Virus record (IMG/VR): IMGVR_UViG_3300042402_004225 | Location: 1-23,263 of that record | Strand: one strand, 5' to 3' | From: a virus | DNA length: 23,263 nt | Shown: piece by piece, positions 1 through 6,532 of the stretch | Numbering within the stretch: position 1 is the first letter of the stretch | Layout of the letters: each line of letters opens with the position of its first letter | Made by a program: the position numbers and the translations under genes | The notes under the pieces: model-generated | What the model saw: only the letters and a program-made list of their open reading frames with translations | Databases searched by the model: none | Told to the model about the DNA's origin: nothing

Positions 1-519
1 GATTACAACTGCTGCTGCGCTAATTACTGTTTGAAGAACAGACGATCCGATAAAGATATTTACGATGCTAGTGATAATAATAGCGATTAGCGCCACTATT
101 AGATATTTTCCTAAGCTATCAAGACTTTGTTTGGTAAAATAACCGTACACACTCATCACACAGAACAATACGCCGGCGCCAAAGAAAGCACTGGCAATAC
201 TGGCTGCGGTATAGATAACAAAAATTGTTGCAAAACTAAGACCCATTAGTGCAGCAAACCCGTGTAGACACAGTTGTGCAGTGGATCTACTTGGATTGTT
301 TCCTAATACATATCCTACCGCAAAAATTGCAGCCAATGGCGCAAAAATAACAATCCATTTTACAATGCCAGTAAAAAAGAAAGCCATTAGGGTCGCATTT
401 GATGCCACTAACATGCTCACAATCATACTGGTAAACGCAGCCATGGCCATGTTGCCATACACACGACCCATCGCTGAGTTAATTTCTGATGCAGTTTTAT
501 AAGGTAAAGCGTATTCCAT
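1..519 (-). CDS. Bax inhibitor-1 / YccA family membrane protein (C-terminus beyond window)
   Basis: I read this open frame directly: 173 codons run from an ATG at 519 to the window edge without a stop, so the C-terminus is missing. A strong Shine-Dalgarno (AAGGAGAT) lies just upstream. About six hydrophobic segments are visible (near residues 21-38, 52-72, 82-105, 108-127, 138-156 and 161 onward). The stretch VYGYFTKQSLDSLGKYLIV followed by NIFIGSS matches the conserved core of the BI-1/YccA (UPF0005) family. Family members are seven-helix inner-membrane proteins; E. coli YccA binds and restrains the FtsH protease. It is the last gene seen in the modification and sugar gene series, 10 bases after folE. 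A role in protecting phage proteins from FtsH or in delaying host membrane failure is inference. Confidence 0.8.
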   Translation of the reverse strand, partial: MEYALPYKTASEINSAMGRVYGNMAMAAFTSMIVSMLVASNATLMAFFFTGIVKWIVIFAPLAAIFAVGYVLGNNPSRSTAQLCLHGFAALMGLSFATIFVIYTAASIASAFFGAGVLFCVMSVYGYFTKQSLDSLGKYLIVALIAIIITSIVNIFIGSSVLQTVISAAAVVI

Positions 520-529
520 TTTAATCTCC

Positions 530-1273
530 TTATCTTGGTGCAAACTCTTGTTGCAGTTTTACGTTGTCAAAGAACTCTTTCTTTGTTGCTGGATCTGTTT
601 TAAACGCACCTTTTAGTACGGTGGTTTGTGTGAGACTACTGTGTGCCATAATTCCTCTATTTTCACAACATCCGTGGGTAGCTTGTATGTATACAGCCAC
701 ATCTGTACTTCCAGTCGCAAATTCGATTTCTCGTGCAATGTCCATGCAAAGTTCTTCTTGGAGTGTACCGCGGCGAGCACACCATTGGGCGATCCTAGTG
801 TATTTGCTAAGACCAATAAGTTTGGGTCCAGCAATAATACCAATGTACGCCACGCCATTAACGGGCTGATGATGATGGCTGCAAACGCTCCGAAGCTCGC
901 TACGAACAACGAGCATACCTTCGTATTTTCCTTCTGTGTCATTTGGAAATGCAGTTGCATTTGGAGTCGGTTCATATCTACCTGCCATTAATTCATTGTA
1001 ATACATTTTAGCAAGGCGTCTTGCTGTACCTTGACTGTTAGGGTCTGTTTCTCTATCAATTAACAATGTGTCAAGCACAGTTTCAAATGCTGCTGTGGCT
1101 TCGTCAATCAATTTCTCTTTGTCTTCGTCACTTACATAACCGCTAATGTTATCGCCGGCCCAATATCTTTTACCGTCAGCTTTCATTTGATTGCGAATAA
1201 GTTCGCTCATTCGTGTGCCAGCTGGTACTTCTGTATTTTCGTCATTGCTTACATACATTTTTTCATAAACCAT
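530..1273 (-). CDS. folE: GTP cyclohydrolase I
   Basis: This enzyme converts GTP to 7,8-dihydroneopterin triphosphate, the entry step to both folate and 7-deazaguanine (preQ0) synthesis. The 247-aa protein has the family signatures in order: SELRSVCSHHHQPVNG (about 125-140), GLSKYTRIAQWCARRGTLQE (about 154-173) and HGCCENRG (200-207). The zinc ligands of the family are present: Cys131, His134 and Cys202. The N-terminal ~60 residues are charged and family-variable. A GGAGATTAATT leader precedes the ATG. In this phage, with a QueD-like protein and a DpdA-like transglycosylase in the same gene series, the likely use is DNA 7-deazaguanine modification rather than folate supply. It lies 19 bases after the aminotransferase gene and 10 bases before the Bax-inhibitor gene. 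Confidence 0.93.
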   Translation of the reverse strand: MVYEKMYVSNDENTEVPAGTRMSELIRNQMKADGKRYWAGDNISGYVSDEDKEKLIDEATAAFETVLDTLLIDRETDPNSQGTARRLAKMYYNELMAGRYEPTPNATAFPNDTEGKYEGMLVVRSELRSVCSHHHQPVNGVAYIGIIAGPKLIGLSKYTRIAQWCARRGTLQEELCMDIAREIEFATGSTDVAVYIQATHGCCENRGIMAHSSLTQTTVLKGAFKTDPATKKEFFDNVKLQQEFAPR

Positions 1274-1292
1274 AATTAATCTCCAATAATTT

Positions 1293-1859
1293 CTATATCT
1301 CTAAGATCTGGATAGTCGTGATATTAGGCGGCTCATTTACAAAATATAATTTTTCTAAACCGATCCTTGCATCTTCAATAGTGGGACGATAATGGTACCC
1401 CACCATGAACGAACGCTGCGCCTGCCATGGCGCAATCGCCAGGTCGCGTCCGTCATATCTCTGCTGTAATAAAACGCCATAGGCTTCCTTGTCATCTAAC
1501 AGTATAGCACCGCCGTGGCCTATTTGTAAAGGCTTATTATGACCAAAACTTAAACATTGCATCTGTCCTGTACGATACATATCTCGTTCTAGTCTACGTG
1601 CGCTATCCCAAATTGCAGTACCGTGAAATTGATATTCACCTGTCCACACTTCGGGTATTAATCTATACTCAATATCTAATTTGTGCATGGTCATCGGAAC
1701 AGACAGATAGGTAAAAGCAGTAAACGCACAATGAGTAGGTTTTTGATAACGTAAGCATAACTCAATTGCATGAGTGCAGCAATCAGTCATCACTGCATAA
1801 GGCGCACCTGTATATTTGGCTAACGCTTGTTCAAATTTGAGTATGGTGTCAAATGTCAC
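1293..1859 (-). CDS. Short DegT/DnrJ/EryC1-type PLP aminotransferase
   Basis: Sugar aminotransferases of this family use PLP to put an amino group on nucleotide-linked keto sugars. Visible family pieces are FEQALAKYTGAPYAVMTDCCTHA (shown here in part: the cofactor-phosphate region), AIWDSARRLE with the ring-nitrogen aspartate, and SFGHNKPLQIGHGG containing the Schiff-base lysine (about residue 109 from the GTG start), then VGYHYRPTIEDARIGLEKL. The open frame extends to a TTG at 1889 inside galE, but a GTG at 1859 that overlaps the galE stop by 11 bases fits better; neither has a good Shine-Dalgarno. At about 188 aa it is roughly half the usual ~370 aa and lacks the C-terminal domain, so it may be a reduced enzyme or act on an unusual substrate. 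It follows galE and a glycosyltransferase. Confidence 0.72.
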   Translation of the reverse strand: MTFDTILKFEQALAKYTGAPYAVMTDCCTHAIELCLRYQKPTHCAFTAFTYLSVPMTMHKLDIEYRLIPEVWTGEYQFHGTAIWDSARRLERDMYRTGQMQCLSFGHNKPLQIGHGGAILLDDKEAYGVLLQQRYDGRDLAIAPWQAQRSFMVGYHYRPTIEDARIGLEKLYFVNEPPNITTIQILEI

Positions 1860-2814
1860 GAGTGTACCACTTGTATGCACTATCAACAATTTGATTGATA
1901 GTTGAGTAATTGGGTTTCCAGCCTAAAATTTTGTTGGCTAGTGTAGCATCAGCAATGAGCTTGTCGGGATCGCCAGATCGTCTTGGCCCCGTGCGTATTT
2001 TCAATGGACCATAGTTTAATGTTATATAATCAACTATTTCTTGATTGCTAATACCAGTATTGGTGCCAAGATTGAATACAGCCCAACGATTGTCCTTGTT
2101 CCACTTAATTGCTCGATTGTGTGCGTCGGCTAGATCCCAAACGTGAATGTAATCTCTTATACAAGTTCTATCCGGGGTATCAAAATCAATACCGTTGAGT
2201 GTAAAGAACTCATCACGAATTTTAGATTCTAGTAATCTAGCAATAATATGTCCGGCACCAGGCGCTTGTCCTAGATCAAAACTGTTGGGTTCGGCACCTG
2301 CGGCATTAAAATATCTAAAACATACACCGGGCAATCCGTATGCTTGATTGTAATTTTGCAGTACCACTTCAATGATATCTTTAGTATGTCCGTATGGACT
2401 GATTGGTCTTATGCGGTCTGTTTCAACCAGTGGAACATGATCAGGATTACCGTACACACTAGCACTAGAACTGAAAAGAATCTGCGGTTTCTTTTTATAA
2501 TCCTTAACATGATTTAAAAACGTTATTGTCTTTGCTACATTGTTGTCGTAATACTTTGCTGGATCTTCTACACTTTCTCTAACAGAGATATCCCCGGCAC
2601 AATGCACAATGACATCGGGTTGAATTTCATCTAGCCATAACAAGCTTTGTCGAGACACATAATCAGTATGCAAAAAACCGTCAACATTTTTTAGAGTATG
2701 ATCTCTACGTTCATGGTCAATTAAATAAACACTTGACCCTTCGTTGTGTTGTTTTAAATAGCGAGCAATGTGACTACCAATGTAGCCACATCCGCCTGTG
2801 ATGACTATCTTCAC
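1849..2814 (-). CDS. galE: UDP-glucose 4-epimerase (extended SDR)
   Basis: This NAD-dependent epimerase interconverts UDP-glucose and UDP-galactose or related UDP-sugars. The 321-aa protein has the Rossmann motif GGCGYIGSH at 7-15, the SSSASVYG segment near 115-122, the catalytic YGHTK (Tyr141, Lys145), RYFNAAGAEP, and the GalE-typical DRTCIRDYIHVWDLADAH region. Length is close to the ~335 usual for GalE. The start is a GTG at 2814 that overlaps the glycosyltransferase stop as GTGA. Its place directly between a glycosyltransferase and a sugar-type aminotransferase suggests it makes a donor sugar for the phage rather than serving central metabolism. Confidence 0.92.
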   Translation of the reverse strand: MKIVITGGCGYIGSHIARYLKQHNEGSSVYLIDHERRDHTLKNVDGFLHTDYVSRQSLLWLDEIQPDVIVHCAGDISVRESVEDPAKYYDNNVAKTITFLNHVKDYKKKPQILFSSSASVYGNPDHVPLVETDRIRPISPYGHTKDIIEVVLQNYNQAYGLPGVCFRYFNAAGAEPNSFDLGQAPGAGHIIARLLESKIRDEFFTLNGIDFDTPDRTCIRDYIHVWDLADAHNRAIKWNKDNRWAVFNLGTNTGISNQEIVDYITLNYGPLKIRTGPRRSGDPDKLIADATLANKILGWKPNYSTINQIVDSAYKWYTRDI

Positions 2815-4007
2815 TTGTATTTGCTTTCGTGTGTATGTTTACGATAGTCAGTGCTCATACGCAACCACTGTTCGCCCGTGCCTTCGAGAATATCGCAGAT
2901 CCGATCAATTGTGCCATCATTCCACGCACTAAATTTACCCATGTTTGCGTGTGGGTGTTCGAGGAGGGGAACAAGTTTTTGTATTGCATCTCTAAGCGAC
3001 CACGGCACGTAAAGTCGTTCAGGATCATTTGCAAACGCTTCGGGAAAACTACGATATGCGGGGTATAGTATATTAGCACCAAGAGCATCAGCCTCGCTTG
3101 CAGTATTTGAAACCCAATCCTGAAGAGCACAATTAAACAGCACTCGCGTATCATTGAGTAGTGCATAGTAATCATTCTTTTCAAGATCTTCATATACTTT
3201 CAATTTGCCTTCTGCTTGAAGTCTACGAGTACGTTCCATATAGCTGCTGTTATTAGAACGAAGAGCACTGCCGCTGAACACAGCAAATTCGACTTTCGGC
3301 CAATTGTTATAAGGCATTGCTGCTAGGCGATGATATTCTTCAATCAAATCCATGTAGAAGTCTGGTTGCTTCTCTTGATCCCAACGTGCAGCAAAGCCTA
3401 CTCGAAACGCTCGTTGATTAAATGGCTTTAGTTCTCCGGGCACACGAGCACGAACCTCATCTTTACCAAACGCAAGACCACTGATGTTATAAATCTTGCT
3501 TTTCCAACCTGCCACCTTCATGTGCATGACCATTTCTTCATTAGTTGCAAGAACAATATCAGCAAAACTGTCTACCATCTTTTCATAGTGACCCATCCAT
3601 TCCTGCATGCCCCATACATGAACAAAGTCGTCTGGGTCAATAGTTTGTGCAAGACAACGAACGGCAATGCGAGGACGCATACTAGCATCCACCTGATCGA
3701 GAATGTAAGGTAAGCTCTCGATACCGGGTTGAAACATGTCTTCAAAGTACACAACATCTTCATTGGTGACTTCTCCTTGTTGCATCATACGAACCAAGTT
3801 CATTAGCTGGCTCATGCCAAAGTATGTACGACCGTGTGCGTCTAGCACTTGTCCTACGCTGATCTTTTGACTTTTATCAAGATTCAGTCCTGGCACAATC
3901 GAATAGTTGATGCCACGACGTTCAAACACAGCTCTATTCCACTCTTGTAGTTGTAGAGTGTATCTTGCTTTATAAGGCTCTAGGCCCATGTACCATAATT
4001 TACGCAT
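2811..4007 (-). CDS. GT-B fold glycosyltransferase (GT4-like)
   Basis: The 398-aa protein looks like a group 1 (GT4-like) glycosyltransferase with two Rossmann domains. Visible features are VGFAARWDQEKQPDFYMDLI in the middle, which matches the start of the C-terminal donor-binding domain, and FNCALQDWVSNTASEADALG, which resembles the region near the donor-contacting acidic residue of GT-B enzymes. The ATG at 4007 overlaps the previous gene by 8 bases, with GGATTAA as a weak Shine-Dalgarno. The next gene is galE, overlapping by 4 bases, so a UDP-hexose donor is a reasonable guess. The acceptor is unknown; modified DNA bases or virion proteins are both possible. T4 uses unrelated sequence types (alpha- and beta-gt) on hydroxymethylcytosine. 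Confidence 0.72.
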   Translation of the reverse strand: MRKLWYMGLEPYKARYTLQLQEWNRAVFERRGINYSIVPGLNLDKSQKISVGQVLDAHGRTYFGMSQLMNLVRMMQQGEVTNEDVVYFEDMFQPGIESLPYILDQVDASMRPRIAVRCLAQTIDPDDFVHVWGMQEWMGHYEKMVDSFADIVLATNEEMVMHMKVAGWKSKIYNISGLAFGKDEVRARVPGELKPFNQRAFRVGFAARWDQEKQPDFYMDLIEEYHRLAAMPYNNWPKVEFAVFSGSALRSNNSSYMERTRRLQAEGKLKVYEDLEKNDYYALLNDTRVLFNCALQDWVSNTASEADALGANILYPAYRSFPEAFANDPERLYVPWSLRDAIQKLVPLLEHPHANMGKFSAWNDGTIDRICDILEGTGEQWLRMSTDYRKHTHESKYK

Positions 4008-4473
4008 CTTTTAATCCTTTAGTTGCTGGAGCGATTGCAATATTTAGACCGCGTAGAGCATCATCAGAAATTTGTGCAGAGTATTTTGCAGCGGCCTGCG
4101 ACTTCCAATAATCTTCTGCAGAAATAGCAGCACCGTATTCTTGTGCCTTCATACCATTGGCACTGTCAGCAATTCTGTATCCACCGCCCCATGCTGCTTG
4201 TTTTTGTAGAGTTTGAATTTCGTGCTTTAGATCTGTCACTGCTCTACGCAAGTCGTTAAGGTCTTCCTGCATTCTACGCATCGGACCTCTACGACCATAC
4301 ATACCCTTGTCTTTATCTTCGTGGTCCTCGCCGGTAAGAATAACCATCATCATGAGTTGGCGTAGTGCGTTTTTCACACGCGGATCGTCGCTGGTTAATG
4401 CCTCATCAAACAGTTCGGTTAGACGTTCTAGGTCGTAATCCGAACTGTCCTTTTCACGCATCGCCCCACTCAT
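4000..4473 (-). CDS. Conserved phage protein with coiled coil
   Basis: I do not recognise a functional family. The 157-aa protein begins with an acidic helix-rich region containing SERLTELFDEAL-like sequence (ERLTELFDEALTSDDPRVKN, residues about 16-35), followed by a Met-rich hydrophobic patch (LRQLMMMVILTGED). A predicted coiled coil follows (about 68-95, MRRMQEDLNDLRRAVTDLKH), then a Gly/Ala-rich tail. Proteins with this N-terminal block occur in T4-like aquatic phages as unknowns, from memory. It starts on an ATG that shares one base with the stop of the 72-aa gene (TAATG) and overlaps the glycosyltransferase by 8 bases, so it is translated with them. Confidence 0.75.
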   Translation of the reverse strand: MSGAMREKDSSDYDLERLTELFDEALTSDDPRVKNALRQLMMMVILTGEDHEDKDKGMYGRRGPMRRMQEDLNDLRRAVTDLKHEIQTLQKQAAWGGGYRIADSANGMKAQEYGAAISAEDYWKSQAAAKYSAQISDDALRGLNIAIAPATKGLKDA

Positions 4474-4691
4474 TAGGTACGTTCCTTTTTAGCATACCAA
4501 TTCATTTTTGGCCATTTACCACGTCTAGCACGATCAAACTCGCCCCAGGGGGTATTGTTGTTGTATAGATGTCGTTCGTCGTATGGGTATCCGTATTGAA
4601 CACAGAACTCGCGGTATTTGTCGAGCTCATCAAAAATTTGAGTGACTTCGGGTTTCATAGTCAGGTACTTCTTGAGCCATTTTGCGGCCAT
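4473..4691 (-). CDS. Small conserved phage protein, function unknown
   Basis: The 72-aa product has a basic, aromatic composition: a KPEVTQIFDELDKYREFC helix (about 13-30), then YPYDERHLYNNNTPWGEFDR and a Lys/Arg/Trp-rich C-terminus. No catalytic motif is seen. A strong Shine-Dalgarno (AAGGAGATTTAAA) precedes the ATG at 4691, 11 bases after the QueD-like gene. The good ribosome site, the small size and the tight neighbours make it a real gene; a role in replication or modification is only suggested by its position. Confidence 0.72.
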   Translation of the reverse strand: MAAKWLKKYLTMKPEVTQIFDELDKYREFCVQYGYPYDERHLYNNNTPWGEFDRARRGKWPKMNWYAKKERT

Positions 4692-4702
4692 TTTAAATCT
4701 CC

Positions 4703-5152
4703 TTAGATTTTAATAGAAAGGGAGGGTTGATGTGTGTTGTAAGTGATAGCGCAGCCATTTTCGCCGTCCTCGCTTACTTCAATCGTGACATTACGATCTG
4801 GGTATCTATTGGCAATTTGAACATATAACTCATCGGCAATCATCTCGCATGATTTGTAGTCCAATCGCAAACAATTCGATTCCCCTGAATACAGTGCTTC
4901 CAAGTATCGTTTGAATTGGATGAACTCGATATCACGGTCATTGTGCCATACGTCGATTGACACCCGGAAGTGAAAGATATGGCGATGAGGATAGCCAAGG
5001 AACGATACGTCATATTTGTCTCCAGTTGCCAATATTGGATCGGTTAATGCTGCTGGATAGCAGTGAATGCCTTCTTGACGGAAAGTGACCCAAATCTGTC
5101 TTTGAGCATGAGTCATAATTCTATCCACAGTCTCTCTTAGTTCATTATTCAT
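4703..5152 (-). CDS. QueD-like (6-carboxytetrahydropterin synthase / PTPS fold) protein
   Basis: QueD converts dihydroneopterin triphosphate, the FolE product, to 6-carboxytetrahydropterin on the way to preQ0. This 149-aa protein shows the fold signatures in order: a candidate first zinc ligand in EGIHCYPAA (His30), PHRHIFHFRV with a His-x-His pair (56 and 58) in place of the usual HGH, RDIEFIQFKRYL matching the V-x-DF-x-x-LK segment, SCEMIADEL in the place of PT-x-EN-x-A, and VTIEVSEDGENGCAITY matching the V-x-V-x-E segment. The usual LDH triad segment is not obvious (LDYKS instead), and the stretch before it is short, so activity may be altered. Its ATG overlaps the upstream stop as ATGA. 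Presence of FolE and a DpdA-like enzyme in the same series supports the call. Confidence 0.55.
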   Translation of the reverse strand: MNNELRETVDRIMTHAQRQIWVTFRQEGIHCYPAALTDPILATGDKYDVSFLGYPHRHIFHFRVSIDVWHNDRDIEFIQFKRYLEALYSGESNCLRLDYKSCEMIADELYVQIANRYPDRNVTIEVSEDGENGCAITYNTHQPSLSIKI

Positions 5153-5664
5153 CTAACAATCTCGTCTTTTGTGTATTTGTACCAATCAGTAAATGCCTGA
5201 TCTCGTTTCATTAAATCGTGTACGCTATGGCACCAAACTCCAGGATTGGTTGCCGCAAAGTCTTTGTCGTCTAACTTAATTGTAGCATTATATCCCAGTT
5301 GTTGTATATAGGGCAATTTAACCGAAATCATGGGTATAAAATTACGCCGTTCAGTCAATCCGCTTTCTAGTAGGCCTTCAACTTGATTGACGTCAATGTC
5401 CAAGGTACAAAGGTGTCCTTTAGACAAAAACGGATGGATCATGTTTTCCCATTGAGTCCATTGTGAGTTATTTGTATCAATATTTGGAAAACTTTGATTG
5501 GCACCAAAGTAAATGTGTGTACACTTATGTACAACCATTGCTGCTTCGATTAGTTCTTGTGGTTGAATACCAACCACAAACAATGTTTTTTGACCATAAG
5601 CCGGACTGTGTTCTACTTCAGTTCCGACAAATAATGATGCGTTGTGATGTCCTAGTCTATTCAT
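5149..5664 (-). CDS. Conserved phage protein next to QueD-like gene, function unknown
   Basis: The 171-aa protein is not one I can assign. It starts MNRLGHHNASLFVG and has the blocks VEHSPAYGQKTLFVVGIQ, HIYFGANQSF, CTLDIDVNQVEG, FIPMISVKLPYI, NATIKLDDKDFAATNPGVWC. These read like alternating strands and helices of an alpha/beta fold, and I believe closely similar unknowns occur in marine T4-like phages. There is no CxxxCxxC motif, so it is not QueE, and no zinc-enzyme signature. It overlaps the QueD-like gene by 4 bases and follows the sulfotransferase-like gene by 3 bases. A part in 7-deazaguanine synthesis is possible from position only. Confidence 0.75.
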   Translation of the reverse strand: MNRLGHHNASLFVGTEVEHSPAYGQKTLFVVGIQPQELIEAAMVVHKCTHIYFGANQSFPNIDTNNSQWTQWENMIHPFLSKGHLCTLDIDVNQVEGLLESGLTERRNFIPMISVKLPYIQQLGYNATIKLDDKDFAATNPGVWCHSVHDLMKRDQAFTDWYKYTKDEIVR

Positions 5665-5667
5665 AAT

Positions 5668-6324
5668 TTAATGAGAGTTAACAAAGTTGACGGTGTTGAA
5701 TAATTTATAATCAGGTTGCAAGTAATCCATTAATTTATCTACTCTAGATGCATTTTTAACATCCGACAAGTAGTCAATCAATCTTTTATAATATATGTTT
5801 AGTTTTTCTGTTTCGTTAACTTTTGCATTAGTAAAGTGACTGATTACATTATTAGTACCGATCCAATGGTTAAGTGCATCTCCTAATCTATCAGTCATTT
5901 TAATAAAACTAATATTTTCTATACCTAATTCTTCAATGTGATATTTGATTTGATTATACTGTAAATTAGTATGACTATCAAATTTTAGAATATCTTTATC
6001 AAATAAAAAATCAAAAAACCAATATGCGTTTGAATTAATAAAAATATCTTCTAAATCTTTCCTATTTTGTTTTTCTGCCTCATGAGTGCAATAGGCATGT
6101 AGATCAGTTTTAAATCCACTTAACCATCGTGAGTATGGGTCTCTTAATATCGCAAATCGTTTTATCTTTTTATCTGACATTAATACCGGCTGATATTGCC
6201 ATCCCCACTTTTTGACATTTTGAATAAAGTACGAACTGCTATTTTTTAAAATTGGTAAATTTTGAATCCTGTTTGTAGGATCAATCCACCCTAGAGATAC
6301 TGTGTATCCCGGTTGATCATTCAT
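5668..6324 (-). CDS. Sulfotransferase-like protein A
   Basis: PAPS-dependent sulfotransferases move sulfate to hydroxyl or amino groups of sugars and other acceptors. This 218-aa protein has a degenerate 5'-phosphosulfate loop, LPILKNSSSYF (about 23-33), and a clear 3'-phosphate motif, RFAILRDPYSRWLSGF (56-71, with Arg61 and Ser69). The open frame reaches a TTG at 6336, but the ATG at 6324 aligns with the second sulfotransferase-like protein of this window (MNDQPGY against MQDQGYY), so I chose it. It overlaps the small coiled-coil gene by 8 bases. The rest is AT-rich in codon choice and Asn/Lys-rich compared with the polymerase, which may reflect separate acquisition. Substrate unknown. Confidence 0.7.
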   Translation of the reverse strand: MNDQPGYTVSLGWIDPTNRIQNLPILKNSSSYFIQNVKKWGWQYQPVLMSDKKIKRFAILRDPYSRWLSGFKTDLHAYCTHEAEKQNRKDLEDIFINSNAYWFFDFLFDKDILKFDSHTNLQYNQIKYHIEELGIENISFIKMTDRLGDALNHWIGTNNVISHFTNAKVNETEKLNIYYKRLIDYLSDVKNASRVDKLMDYLQPDYKLFNTVNFVNSH

Positions 6325-6529
6325 CCCCGTATCCAATTCGTTGTGTATCTTCTTCCCATTGTAGTCGATTTAGTTTACTAATTTCATCTTTAATTAGCAA
6401 CTTTTTCTTTTTCAATTCAGCAAGATGCTCTACATCTACACCTGGATGATTGGTTTGCATTTCGTTAATTTGTTTATCGAGTAGGCGATGCATTTCTTCT
6501 AAATGTTGAATACGGCCTTTGTATGACAT
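6317..6529 (-). CDS. Small coiled-coil protein, DUF465/YdcH-like
   Basis: The 70-aa product is almost wholly helical and charged: HLEEMHRLLDKQINEMQ, then HPGVDVEHLAELKKKKLLI and KDEISKL. The pattern of an H-x-x-LD-x-x-I helix, a short turn, and L-K-K-x-KL-x-I-KDEI is that of the YdcH/DUF465 family of small alpha-hairpins, whose role is not established. It lies 3 bases after the DpdA-like gene and overlaps the sulfotransferase-like gene. Confidence 0.68.
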   Translation of the reverse strand: MSYKGRIQHLEEMHRLLDKQINEMQTNHPGVDVEHLAELKKKKLLIKDEISKLNRLQWEEDTQRIGYGDE

Positions 6530-6532
6530 GTA

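Noticed and set aside
613-975. 120-aa minus-strand frame within folE
   Set aside because: It overlaps the conserved zinc-binding core of folE in another frame and has no motifs of its own.
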